Below are positions 9,826-18,595 of a stretch of DNA of 64,000 nt, one piece after another (position 1 is the stretch's first letter; the number at the start of each line of letters is the position of its first letter). The notes under the pieces were generated by a model, which made no database searches, was not told the DNA's origin, and saw nothing but the letters and a program-made list of their open reading frames with translations. The position numbers were made by a program, and so were the translations under genes. The DNA is from Crateriforma spongiae (GTDB lineage: Bacteria > Planctomycetota > Planctomycetia > Pirellulales > Pirellulaceae). The DNA is taken from the NCBI RefSeq assembly GCF_012290005.1, contig NZ_JAAXMS010000002.1:124001-188000 (forward strand), in the 5' to 3' direction.

Positions 9826-9853
9826 TTGACCGTGGGGTCGGTTTCGTTAGAAT
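9826..9853 (+). promoter_or_regulatory. sigma-70-like promoter candidate
   Basis: TTGACC (9826-9831) and TAGAAT (9848-9853) are separated by 16 bases. It would start a transcript about 260 bases before the response-regulator gene, running through the structured leader. Confidence 0.45.
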
Positions 9854-9947
9854 TCGCAAGCCAGGAAAGCTTGGCAACCAGGACAAGATTTGCGACCCGC
9901 GTGAGTTTCGGGGCCCAGGACGGTTCAGGGGCTTCTTGCACGCTGCG

Positions 9948-10025
9948 GCGTTCACGCAAAATAGCCTGGAAAGTGACCGTGCGTCAAAGCGGCAGGTTTG
10001 CTAAAGAGGGCCTGTCGGTGAACGC
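9948..10025 (+). other. possible structured 5' leader RNA
   Basis: An 8-bp perfect closing stem, GCGTTCAC (9948-9955) with GTGAACGC (10018-10025), encloses 62 bases. Inside are a second possible pairing, GGCAGG with CCTGTC including one G-U pair, and purine-rich single-stranded patches. It lies between the promoter candidate and the regulator start. The 510-bp gap from feoA holds no other gene. It does not match a riboswitch class I know; the folding is inferred by eye. Confidence 0.35.
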
Positions 10026-10119
10026 AGTGATGCTGGCGTGGCCTGGGAAAAGGGCGACGTCGACCGATTGCTTTGATGTGTTTCGTGTTATCTGTCATGC
10101 AGGGAGGATGATTTCTGAC

Positions 10120-10707
10120 ATGACCACTAAAACGGTCTTCACAACGGGTGAAGCGGCCAAAATTTGCAAGGTCAGCCAACAGACGATCATTCGTTGCTTC
10201 GACAATGGTTCTCTGAAAGGATTCCGTGTCCCCGGCAGTAAGTTCCGGCGGATCCCTCGGGAGCAGCTGTACCTGTTCATGAAAGACAACGGCATCCCGA
10301 CCGATGCCTTGGAAAGCGGCAAGAAAAAGCTGCTGATTGTCGACGACGACGAGGATCTCGTGGAATTGATCCGCGACGGTTTCGAACGTGACGGTCGGTT
10401 CGACATTCGCACGGCCAATAACGGTTTCGACGCCGGCATGGGCGTGAAGGAATTTCGTCCGGACTTGGTCGTTCTCGACGTGATGCTGCCGGACATCAAC
10501 GGCAAAGAAGTTTGCCAACGCGTCCGTAGCGATCCGTCGATGGACACCGTCAAAATTCTGTGCATCTCCGGAATGGTGGAGCACAGCAAGGTTGACGCCT
10601 TGAAAGCCGCCGGCGCCAACGACTTCATGCAAAAGCCGTTCGCCATCGACGACTTGGTCGCTCGATCATGCGACTTGCTTGAAATGGATCGCAACGTCCC
10701 CGGCTGA
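10120..10707 (+). CDS. response regulator with N-terminal excisionase-type HTH domain
   Basis: The protein is 195 residues from the ATG at 10120. AGGGAGG at 10101-10107 serves this start at 12-base spacing; it abuts an in-frame ATG at 10108 too closely. Residues about 6-55 form a MerR/excisionase-like helix-turn-helix (TTGEAAKICKVSQQTIIRCF, then GSKFRRIPREQL). Residues 70-188 are a receiver domain with acidic pocket D75/D76, phospho-acceptor D120 in LVVLDVMLPD, the switch residue S150 and K172 in QKPF. The order, DNA-binding first and receiver last, is the reverse of OmpR or NarL proteins. A histidine kinase gene follows after 66 bp and is the obvious candidate partner. Confidence 0.9.
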   Translation: MTTKTVFTTGEAAKICKVSQQTIIRCFDNGSLKGFRVPGSKFRRIPREQLYLFMKDNGIPTDALESGKKKLLIVDDDEDLVELIRDGFERDGRFDIRTANNGFDAGMGVKEFRPDLVVLDVMLPDINGKEVCQRVRSDPSMDTVKILCISGMVEHSKVDALKAAGANDFMQKPFAIDDLVARSCDLLEMDRNVPG

Positions 10708-10773
10708 TCCGGTCCGCGATCCAGATTGCGTTGTCCCCACCTTCCCCCCAACCACACGGCAAGCGGACTGTTC

Positions 10774-12207
10774 ATGCGACTGCTGCCGTGTCTCCGCATT
10801 GCCGGTCAACGCTGGTGGTTGCCACTGTCCGCGGGTGCCGCTGATGTGTTGATGCGCATCATTCTGATGTCTGACGGGGACGCTCCGGCACGTTCGGCAA
10901 TCGATCGACTAGCCGAACAGATAAACGACGATCCACCGCTGATGATTTTCACAGCGTTGGCGATGATCGCATCGGGCTCCATGCCTGAAACAGGCAAGAC
11001 GTCCGAAACAGATCGTCAGCGAGGCAATACGGCAGAGCAAAACGAGTCTTCGAAGCCAGATGCCAAGGGAAAGGAAGACGTATCGCGTCGCAGTGTCACA
11101 ACCATTGAACTGGCACATTGGTTGTCCGCACACGCGATTGATCTGTTTTCCGATGGTGACGCGTTTCTCGCTGCGCCCGAAGTCACCCCTACGACGCGAG
11201 CACGATGGGGCGAACTTCAAAGCTATTTTGCCACACTGCCACGACACCGCTGGATTGACCAAGCGGATCTGTGGTTGGAGGTTTTCGGCCCCCAGGTCTC
11301 AAACGACTGGAAACAAACTTGGCCCAACTGGTTTGATCCGGCGGAACACGACGACACGTCACGTTCCCAAGACAGCACGCCGCCTGCGGTGACTCCGCTG
11401 CAACGACTTGCACGACAACGCAAACAGCAGTTGGCACTAGAATCCGAATTTGAATTACAGCTGGAACAAGCGAAGTTGGCTTCACTGAAGGAACTCGCGT
11501 ACGGGCTGAGCCATGAGATCAACAACCCGCTGACGAACATTTCCACGCGTGCCCAACAGTTACAGCGTGACGAAGCGGATCCACAGCGTCATGCCTCGCT
11601 GCAACGGATCGTCGATCAAGCCTATCGGGCTCACGAGATGATCGCGGATTTAATGTTCTATGCGAATCCACCACAGCCCGATTTTTCCATCGGGGACGTG
11701 ACACCGGTGGTCCAAGGTGCCATCGGCGATTGGATGGATCACGCAGATGAACAGGCGATTCAAATCCGTTCCGACCTGCCGTCTTCACTTCCCCCGGTGA
11801 AATTCGATGCGGACATGCTGCACGAAACACTTGCGGCATTGATCCAAAATGCAATCGAAGCGATCGGTCGCCATGGAACCGTGATCGTGTCCACCCAAGT
11901 CAACGGCGACCGTCCCGACGACGATGATGCGGCCGAACATCACCGCTGGATCAAAATTCATGTCGCCGACAGCGGACCGGGACTGTCACCCCTAGCACGA
12001 CGGCACGCGTTCGATCCCTACTTTTCCGGCCGGGAAGCGGGGCGTGGATTGGGGCTGGGCCTTTGCCGCGCCTACCGAATCGTGCAACTGCACCAGGGAC
12101 GAATCCATTTGGCCGGTGGGGCGGCGGGATGCGTGGCGACCATTCAGTTGCCGATCGCTCTGCCCAACGCATCGCTAAACATGGCAAACGTGTCCACGTC
12201 CCGATAA
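10774..12207 (+). CDS. sensor histidine kinase, soluble
   Basis: About 477 residues from the ATG at 10774. The N-terminal 200 residues have no recognised sensor domain and no clear membrane helix. A coiled segment (about 205-240) leads into the HisKA dimerisation helix with the phospho-accepting His near 247 in GLSHEINNPL. The ATPase domain shows IQNAIEA (N box), DSGPGLS (G1) and GLGLGL (G2). The kinase is therefore probably cytosolic and senses an internal signal or a partner protein. It follows the HTH-receiver gene in the same direction and converges on the GspE-like gene. Confidence 0.92.
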   Translation: MRLLPCLRIAGQRWWLPLSAGAADVLMRIILMSDGDAPARSAIDRLAEQINDDPPLMIFTALAMIASGSMPETGKTSETDRQRGNTAEQNESSKPDAKGKEDVSRRSVTTIELAHWLSAHAIDLFSDGDAFLAAPEVTPTTRARWGELQSYFATLPRHRWIDQADLWLEVFGPQVSNDWKQTWPNWFDPAEHDDTSRSQDSTPPAVTPLQRLARQRKQQLALESEFELQLEQAKLASLKELAYGLSHEINNPLTNISTRAQQLQRDEADPQRHASLQRIVDQAYRAHEMIADLMFYANPPQPDFSIGDVTPVVQGAIGDWMDHADEQAIQIRSDLPSSLPPVKFDADMLHETLAALIQNAIEAIGRHGTVIVSTQVNGDRPDDDDAAEHHRWIKIHVADSGPGLSPLARRHAFDPYFSGREAGRGLGLGLCRAYRIVQLHQGRIHLAGGAAGCVATIQLPIALPNASLNMANVSTSR

Positions 12208-12244
12208 CGTTCGCGTCAGAAATCGGTCGACGACCGCTATCGAC

Positions 12245-13510
12245 CTAGGCTTCTTGAAACAGGCGACCCGACGCACGGGCGTGGTCGTCTTCGGGCAACA
12301 CGCGAATCAGTTCTTCGGCGGTGGTCCACCCCGTCGCCAATCGCAGTCGCCCCGCTGTCTCCAACGAAAGGTTGCCTGCCTGGTGACTCATTCGTGCCAA
12401 TTCCTGCTCGTCGGATCCGTGCTGGATCGCGTCACGCATCGACGGGGTCACCCGAATGATCTCCGGCAGACAAACCAGACGGTCGTATCCATCAACACAA
12501 CGATCACATCCGACCGGCAACCACAAATTGCGTGGCATGTCGTTGGGCAAGCGTGGACGCAGGTCGGATAGAAAATCGTCGCAATCCGACATCGAAATGC
12601 GTTGTCGACAATGTGGGCACAATCGCCGGACCAACCGTTGCGCGACCACACCCACCAGACTGCTGGCCAAAAAGTGTGGCAAAACTCCATAGGACAACAT
12701 CGAATGCACCGCACCGGCCGCGGTACGAGCATGAACGCTGGCCAAAACCAAGTGGCCGCTGCCGGCCGCACGCACGGCAACCTCCGCCGCACGAGCATCG
12801 CGAATTTCTCCGATCATGATGACGTCCGGAGAATGACGCAGGATCGCAGCCAACAATTGCGCAAAATCGATCCCACCGCGCACGTTCACTTGGGATTGGA
12901 CGATCCCGTTCATCACGTGTTCGATCGGGTCTTCGATCGTATGAATTTTGCGATCCGCCTTTTGAAGGTATTTCAAAAACGAATACAGCGAATGTGTCTT
13001 TCCGCTTCCCGTGGGTCCGGAAACCAGCACCAGCCCGCTGCCACAATCAAGCAGCTGACGCATATGATCGGCCTCGCTGGCAAAGATCCCCAGCTGGTCA
13101 ATCGAAAGAATCGATTCGTTGCTTCCGAAAATACGCAGGGCCAAGTCATAGCCGTAGATGCTGGGCAGGGCGTTGATTCGGACGTCGACCATGCGCCCGT
13201 CGTCCAATTCCAACAACTCTCGACCTTCCACCGGTTTCATCTGATCGGTGACGTATGCGCCACTGACGGCACGAAAGTGGTTTTGCAGCCGGCGACCGGC
13301 GGCATGGGAAAGCCGCTGGACCGTTTCTAATTGCCCCATCCGACGTAGACGCACGACCACGCTGGTCGATTCATCGGTCAGAAACACGTCCGTCGCATCC
13401 ACAGACACCGCATAAGTCACCAATTCGCGTGCCGCAGCTTCGGGATCAAAGGCCTGCAAGTCGGCTTCGTCGCGGAAATCGATTTCAAGGTCGTCTGAAG
13501 TCGTACTCAT
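12245..13510 (-). CDS. GspE/PilB-type secretion ATPase
   Basis: This 421-residue ATPase of the type II secretion/type IV pilus family has Walker A GPTGSGKT (165-172), an Asp-box region IEDPIE (192-197), Walker B VIMIGEIRD (230-238) and a His box HLVLASVHA (253-261). A zinc-binding pair of CxxC motifs follows (CPHC 298-301, CDRC 337-340), which is typical of GspE and PilB. The N-terminal domain that docks GspE to GspL is absent or very short. Its ATG overlaps the stop of the STAS gene by 4 bp (ATGA). No pseudopilin, GspF or secretin gene is nearby, so the machine it powers is unknown. Confidence 0.9.
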   Translation of the reverse strand: MSTTSDDLEIDFRDEADLQAFDPEAAARELVTYAVSVDATDVFLTDESTSVVVRLRRMGQLETVQRLSHAAGRRLQNHFRAVSGAYVTDQMKPVEGRELLELDDGRMVDVRINALPSIYGYDLALRIFGSNESILSIDQLGIFASEADHMRQLLDCGSGLVLVSGPTGSGKTHSLYSFLKYLQKADRKIHTIEDPIEHVMNGIVQSQVNVRGGIDFAQLLAAILRHSPDVIMIGEIRDARAAEVAVRAAGSGHLVLASVHARTAAGAVHSMLSYGVLPHFLASSLVGVVAQRLVRRLCPHCRQRISMSDCDDFLSDLRPRLPNDMPRNLWLPVGCDRCVDGYDRLVCLPEIIRVTPSMRDAIQHGSDEQELARMSHQAGNLSLETAGRLRLATGWTTAEELIRVLPEDDHARASGRLFQEA

Positions 13511-14109
13511 TTGGTTTCCTGAAACCTGGGCTCCGATTCAACGGATTGTCGCTGATGCGAATCCGGGTCGGCGGCCGGCGGCGCGGCGTTTGGATCGCCC
13601 TGAACCGGGGCATCTGCTGGAACCTTGGAGATCGCAGGTCCACGAGACGTCGATTCGACAGTGGAGTCGTTGACTGAATGCGAGTTCGCGTTCTGAGCCG
13701 ACGGCGTGGTGCCGAGACTGTCCAGATCCTGCATATCAACCCACTGGGACGTTGTGCCGTGATGCTGCTGAACGTCGAAAACATCCTGTAAATTCAACAA
13801 CCTGATCATTCGCATCAGCGGCGATGGTGCGTCGACGATACGAAAGCGTCTGCCGCCGGTGACAAGCACTTGGTGCAAGTGGAACAGCATGCCGATACCG
13901 CGAGTTGAAACCGAATCGCAGCGATGCAGATCCAAAACGACTTCAGGCGATCCGGCGACGGCGTCGTCAGCCCCGCGTCCTTGATCCAGCTTGAAAATCA
14001 AGTCATCGGCAAGCCCCACCGGATCGGTCGGATCCAATCGCCGGCGTACCACGACGGTCTGCCGTCCATCGACCGGCAGCGAAAATTCAAAATACTCACT
14101 GAGGCTCAT
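13507..14109 (-). CDS. STAS-domain protein (anti-sigma factor antagonist-like)
   Basis: A 200-residue protein. Residues about 1-115 form a STAS domain of the SpoIIAA type: VVLDLHRCDSVSTRGIGML carries the conserved Asp-Ser region where antagonists are phosphorylated, and the end FRIVDAPSPLMRMIRLLNL fits the family. The remaining 85 residues are low-complexity, Pro/Ala/Ser/Gln-rich and probably disordered. Both ends overlap neighbours by 4 bp (ATGA), so it is translated with the Lnt-like and GspE-like proteins. A partner-switching role controlling that pair is inferred. No RsbW-type kinase or PP2C phosphatase lies beside it. Confidence 0.85.
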   Translation of the reverse strand: MSLSEYFEFSLPVDGRQTVVVRRRLDPTDPVGLADDLIFKLDQGRGADDAVAGSPEVVLDLHRCDSVSTRGIGMLFHLHQVLVTGGRRFRIVDAPSPLMRMIRLLNLQDVFDVQQHHGTTSQWVDMQDLDSLGTTPSAQNANSHSVNDSTVESTSRGPAISKVPADAPVQGDPNAAPPAADPDSHQRQSVESEPRFQETK

Positions 14110-16514
14110 TCGTTCGATCCCGGTGAAGGAGGTTGCCGGGGCGACAACGGCTTTCGCAATCTTCCCCGCGACCGTATTGGCGGCCGCACGGTTCGTTGAC
14201 CGTTCGATTCGCCGTTGCCGGATTCAGGGGATGACGTCCCCACATCGGCAACGCCCATCTCTTGCTGGTTCATCTTTTCACGAGGATCATCCTTGCGGCC
14301 CGCGTCGGGTTGCCCCGAGACCGGTCGACCGACTGCGCCGTGATCTTCCAACGCAGGACCGTTCGCCTGTGTCGTCGAAACCTGGTTCCGGCTTCGCTTG
14401 CCGCGAAAACGTGTCGCCACGAAAGTTGCGGCCGACAACAACAAACAAGTGAATGGAAACCAGCCGGCGGAGCGGACGTAAAAGCTTTCTCGCGGATCGA
14501 TCATCGCCCGAACTTCAACCACGTCTCCGCGTTGTTCCACGGCTTCACCAAAACCCTCGTCAAACCAGTTTTCAAACACCGACGGTGTCAAAGACTTCGA
14601 TCCGATTGAACTGCAGAAAAGCTTTCCATCACAGTTGGCAACGACCATGGATTCATCCGGAACCAACCCGACCAATGGACAGCGATTTGCGACCGCAGCA
14701 GCCAAGACGGCACGCGTCATCAACCTCGGCCAGCGAGTCGCATTGGTCAGACGTGTCGGCATCACGATTACCGCCAAATCGACCGACGTTGATCCCTCCG
14801 GTGCATCCGATAGTATTTCACGCAGTGCGATTTCGATGTTGCTGGACGACGTCACGCAACAAGCCAACCGCAGCGGCATGGCCCCAGCGGGATCGCTGGC
14901 CGACACGGACTGGCAACGTGGACGCCACAGCGACGTCGGTACAACGGCGGTGGCTGCCGGGTCCAAGGATTCCAGCTGACGACCACCATCGCTAAGATTC
15001 ATCTCAACCACCCAGGGACCATCGGCCTTTGTGGTGGACGCAATCGTTGTGGCCTGGTCGATCGGCCGATCCGAATTTGAATCGTCATCGATTGACACGG
15101 GTCCGGCATACTCGACCACGTTCAGGGCGGCTTCCGCCTGTTGGTCGTCGCCCTGACGATAAATCACCAACGCTGGGGCACCGGGTAATTCGATCGGCAC
15201 CAAGTCATCATCCGGTGGTGCACCCGGCAGTTCCAAATCCCCGTCGGCATCGATCATGCCCAAGGATGCCGCATCCATCCGAATCAACGGCGGCGCATCC
15301 AACGCGGTCAGCAATAACGGTCGATGGTATCGGGCGATGGCCATGCGTCGCAGGGTGACATCTTTGACGGCTCGCGATTCAAATTCGCGACGCAAAATCT
15401 GTTGGCTATCGGAACCGCCGATGACCGACAACGGATACAAGCTGCTTTCAAACAGTTTCCAGTTGCGTGTCTCTTGCACACGTTGAAACCCGTAATAGCG
15501 GGCGAAGTACAGCATGCCGGCGGTGAACAAAATCGCCAAAGCCGCCATCCCCAGATGTTGGTCTCGCGCGCGATCCCGATTCCGTCGAATAGCGGCTTGC
15601 ATGGACGTGAAAGCCGATTCGCGTCTTCGAACCATCATGGGTCGCGACAAATCCACCGGCTTTCCCTGGCTTGACGGTGCCAGCGACGGGGCCGTTAGGT
15701 CATCGGCGGTCGTTGCAGCCTCTGGCATCGGAATGTGACGCTCCAAACGTCTCAAACGACGCGTGATCCAAATTACTTCGGCGACGCTGGCACCACATCC
15801 GATCATCAATGCGCTAAGTCCAACGCTGCCTAACAAGTCCGTCAATTGCAACAACTGGGGACTGTCGGTGACCGCGTGGGCCAACTGTCCCAGCCCGAAT
15901 CCGCCGAACAGGTTGGCCCGCAGATATTCGACGGCAGACCAAGCCACCGGAAGCCATAGATACGACGGTGCCATCCAAACCGATCGACCGGCGCGGCCGA
16001 TCCCGATAAACAAGGGCAGGGCAGTGGCCAAGTAAACGATCTGTCCGAACCCCATGGTCCAGTTGACCGTTGCTGTGCTGCCTTCAAGCAACAACAGCAT
16101 CAACCACATCAACAGCCCGCTTAGGTACACCGCCAGGTATCCCAGCGGCGTGATGCGTCGCGCGTCCAATGTCAGCATCGCCCAAGGCGTTGCGACCAAG
16201 AAACCAAGCTTGCCCAACCCGAACGGCCCCAGGGCCAACACAAACATGGTCGCACCGATCAACGAGTATGCCGCCACGACCGCAGCCGATTGATTCGGCT
16301 GGTTCATTGCGGCGGGTTTCGTTGCAGCGGCATGCCCCGCTTGATTGCCGGCACGATTCAATGGCGCCGCATCGTTCGCTCGGTCACTTCCGAAATTCTG
16401 ATCGGACGTTGATTCACCTGGACGATCGCCATCACGCAATCGCGTCGGCTCGTGTGGCGAATCCACAGACGCCACCCGCGCCGGCGTACCAATCGGTTTT
16501 GCAGATGAGGACAT
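14106..16514 (-). CDS. apolipoprotein N-acyltransferase-like membrane protein, divergent
   Basis: 802 residues. Residues 1-70 are polar low-complexity; an internal ATG at 16307 (residue 70) is an alternative start. Residues 77-250 carry a helix set like the Lnt membrane domain, including WSAVEYLR (192-199) and GGFGLGQLAH. After a loop and another membrane helix comes a periplasmic nitrilase-like region with RLACCVTSSSNIE and PRLMTRAVLAAAVANRCPLVG, resembling the Lnt block with the catalytic Cys and the RAxExxR region. The catalytic Glu and Lys motifs are not recognisable and a long Asp-rich insertion is present. It may be a repurposed or inactive Lnt. A C-terminal helix and a polar tail end the protein. 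It is first in a three-gene overlapping operon. Confidence 0.72.
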   Translation of the reverse strand: MSSSAKPIGTPARVASVDSPHEPTRLRDGDRPGESTSDQNFGSDRANDAAPLNRAGNQAGHAAATKPAAMNQPNQSAAVVAAYSLIGATMFVLALGPFGLGKLGFLVATPWAMLTLDARRITPLGYLAVYLSGLLMWLMLLLLEGSTATVNWTMGFGQIVYLATALPLFIGIGRAGRSVWMAPSYLWLPVAWSAVEYLRANLFGGFGLGQLAHAVTDSPQLLQLTDLLGSVGLSALMIGCGASVAEVIWITRRLRRLERHIPMPEAATTADDLTAPSLAPSSQGKPVDLSRPMMVRRRESAFTSMQAAIRRNRDRARDQHLGMAALAILFTAGMLYFARYYGFQRVQETRNWKLFESSLYPLSVIGGSDSQQILRREFESRAVKDVTLRRMAIARYHRPLLLTALDAPPLIRMDAASLGMIDADGDLELPGAPPDDDLVPIELPGAPALVIYRQGDDQQAEAALNVVEYAGPVSIDDDSNSDRPIDQATTIASTTKADGPWVVEMNLSDGGRQLESLDPAATAVVPTSLWRPRCQSVSASDPAGAMPLRLACCVTSSSNIEIALREILSDAPEGSTSVDLAVIVMPTRLTNATRWPRLMTRAVLAAAVANRCPLVGLVPDESMVVANCDGKLFCSSIGSKSLTPSVFENWFDEGFGEAVEQRGDVVEVRAMIDPRESFYVRSAGWFPFTCLLLSAATFVATRFRGKRSRNQVSTTQANGPALEDHGAVGRPVSGQPDAGRKDDPREKMNQQEMGVADVGTSSPESGNGESNGQRTVRPPIRSRGRLRKPLSPRQPPSPGSNE

Positions 16515-16976
16515 GGCAGCGAGTCACGACAGGAGGACCAGGACGAATCTTGCCGATCAGGACCGGGTGAAGGGATTCGGCCAGACGGCTAAGTTCGGCC
16601 AGATCGACTGATTTTGTGGGTGTCGAATCGACATCGCATCCTGATCCACCGCAACGATTCGGCCCGTTGATTCCACCGCATCCATCCGGAAGGGCCATCA
16701 GGATGAGTTCGTCCCGATCGAGAAGTATGGTGCGTCAGGAACCGTGGTGCCAAGACTTTGGCGGGGTGCGAGTGTGACGGTTCATCGAAAATTCATCGCA
16801 GCGGTGGCCATGTCCGATGGTCCAGACGGGCCGACCGCGGGCAAATCAGCCCGGATGGTCGAATCGAATCGGATGTTGGATACTCTGACGGTTTGTCTGC
16901 CGAAGTCGCGGATTTCGATTCGAATTCACGCGGCACCGCTGACACCGACGACACCTTCGCAAGCCCATCGTTGTCC
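16515..16976. other. intergenic stretch between divergent genes
   Basis: This 462-bp gap separates the Lnt-like gene from gatA. The gatA frame is open back to 16758 but that part is not protein-like. No clear promoter, RNA or repeat was recognised. Confidence 0.4.
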
Positions 16977-18452
16977 ATGCTTGATTCCGTATCCGCCATC
17001 CTGAACGCCCTGGCGTCCGGCGACGCTTCGGCGCGGCAAATCACCGAACGATCGCTGGACGCCATCGCCCAGACGGACCCGAAAATCAACGCCGTCACTC
17101 ATGTGGCTGCCGAAGCGGCTTTGGCGACCGCCGATGATGTCGACCGTCGCCGAGCGGCCGGCCAACCGCTTGGCGCACTGGCCGGTGTGCCGATCGCCAT
17201 CAAAGACCTGATCTGTACCACGGACATGCCGACGACTTGCGCATCAAGGATGCTGCGCGACTTCGTGCCACCCTACGACGCCACGGTGATTCGAAAGCTG
17301 CGTGATGCCGATGCGGTCTTGATCGGCAAAACCAACATGGACGAATTCGCGATGGGGGCCAGCAACGAAACCAGCGCCTACGGCCCGACGCGCAACCCTT
17401 GGAATCATGACCGCATTCCGGGCGGCAGCAGCGGCGGATCGGCCGCCACGGTCGCCGCCGGTCAAGTTCCTGCCAGCCTGGGAAGCGACACCGGCGGATC
17501 CATTCGTCAACCCGCCTCACACTGTGGCATCACGGGGCTGAAGCCGACGTATGGTCGAGTCAGCCGTTACGGCCTGGTCGCATTCGCCAGCAGCCTGGAT
17601 CAAATCGGCCCCATGGCTTGGTCGGCCGAAGACGTCGCGTTGCTGCTGGAAACCATCGCGGGTTATGAACCACGCGATTCCACTTCGCTGGACACGCCGG
17701 TGCCCGAATACAGCAAGGCGATCCAATCGGCCGATTTGCGGGGCATCAAAATCGGGGTCCTGCGTGACGGATTGGAACAAGACGGCTTGGACGAATCGGT
17801 TCGAAAATCGGTGACCGAAGCCATGCAAGTCTTCATCGACTTAGGTGCGGAAATCGTCGACGTCCAATTGCCGCACAGCCAATATTGGGTGCCGACTTAT
17901 TACGTGATCGCTCCCTGCGAAGCCAGCAGCAACCTTTCCCGCTATGACGGCGCCCATTACGGGCATCGATCGGATGCCGACATCGATCCCGCCGACGGCC
18001 CCCTGCTGTCGATGTATCGACATAGCCGCCAAGAAGGTTTCGGCAGCGAAGTCAAACGACGGATCATGATCGGCACTTACGCGCTTTCGACCGGTTACTA
18101 CGACGCTTATTACAACAAAGCCTTGAAAGTCCGTCGGTTGATCCGCGGCGACTACGACGCGGCGTTCCAACAGGCCGATTTGCTGCTCGGTCCGACCGCA
18201 CCGACGTCCGCTTTCGCTCTGGGCGACAAGCTTGACGATCCGATCCAAATGTACCTTTGTGATTTGTACACCGTCGGCGCCAACTTGGCCGGGATCCCCG
18301 CGATATCAATCCCGGCGGGCCTTGACGATTCGGGCCTGCCGATCGGCGTGCAGCTACAGGCCCCGGCGCTGGAAGAATCCCGCTTGCTGTTCGCCGCAGC
18401 CGCGTTCCAAAGCCAAACCCAGTTTCATCAATTGCGACCGGGCAAACCATAG
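16977..18452 (+). CDS. gatA: aspartyl/glutamyl-tRNA amidotransferase subunit A
   Basis: The protein is 491 residues from the ATG at 16977, the start that matches family length. GatA is the amidase that frees ammonia from glutamine for converting Glu-tRNA(Gln) or Asp-tRNA(Asn). The Ser-cisSer-Lys triad is visible: K76 in VPIAIKD, S151 in PGGSSGGS and S175 in GSDTGGSIRQPA. gatB follows after 143 bp in the same direction. gatC is not in this window, as is common when subunits are scattered. Confidence 0.97.
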   Translation: MLDSVSAILNALASGDASARQITERSLDAIAQTDPKINAVTHVAAEAALATADDVDRRRAAGQPLGALAGVPIAIKDLICTTDMPTTCASRMLRDFVPPYDATVIRKLRDADAVLIGKTNMDEFAMGASNETSAYGPTRNPWNHDRIPGGSSGGSAATVAAGQVPASLGSDTGGSIRQPASHCGITGLKPTYGRVSRYGLVAFASSLDQIGPMAWSAEDVALLLETIAGYEPRDSTSLDTPVPEYSKAIQSADLRGIKIGVLRDGLEQDGLDESVRKSVTEAMQVFIDLGAEIVDVQLPHSQYWVPTYYVIAPCEASSNLSRYDGAHYGHRSDADIDPADGPLLSMYRHSRQEGFGSEVKRRIMIGTYALSTGYYDAYYNKALKVRRLIRGDYDAAFQQADLLLGPTAPTSAFALGDKLDDPIQMYLCDLYTVGANLAGIPAISIPAGLDDSGLPIGVQLQAPALEESRLLFAAAAFQSQTQFHQLRPGKP

Positions 18453-18595
18453 CGGTGCATCGAGCACGGAAGACACCGCTTGTGCGTGGCCCCGCTTGGG
18501 CGCGGGCTTTCTTGCACAGCCGAATCGTTTTCCGAATCTGTTCCGTTTCGCATTTAATTTTATCGACACTCCTCCTTCCTGGCCGCTGCAACGAC

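Noticed and set aside
9948-10025. Leader element as a cyclic-di-GMP riboswitch
   Set aside because: Some short blocks resemble it but the conserved core sequence and loop receptor are missing; listed only as an unclassified structure.
16432-16698. 88-codon frame with Cys/Gly-rich start on the - strand upstream of the Lnt-like gene
   Set aside because: Overlaps the Lnt-like start in another frame and matches nothing I know; kept out for lack of support.
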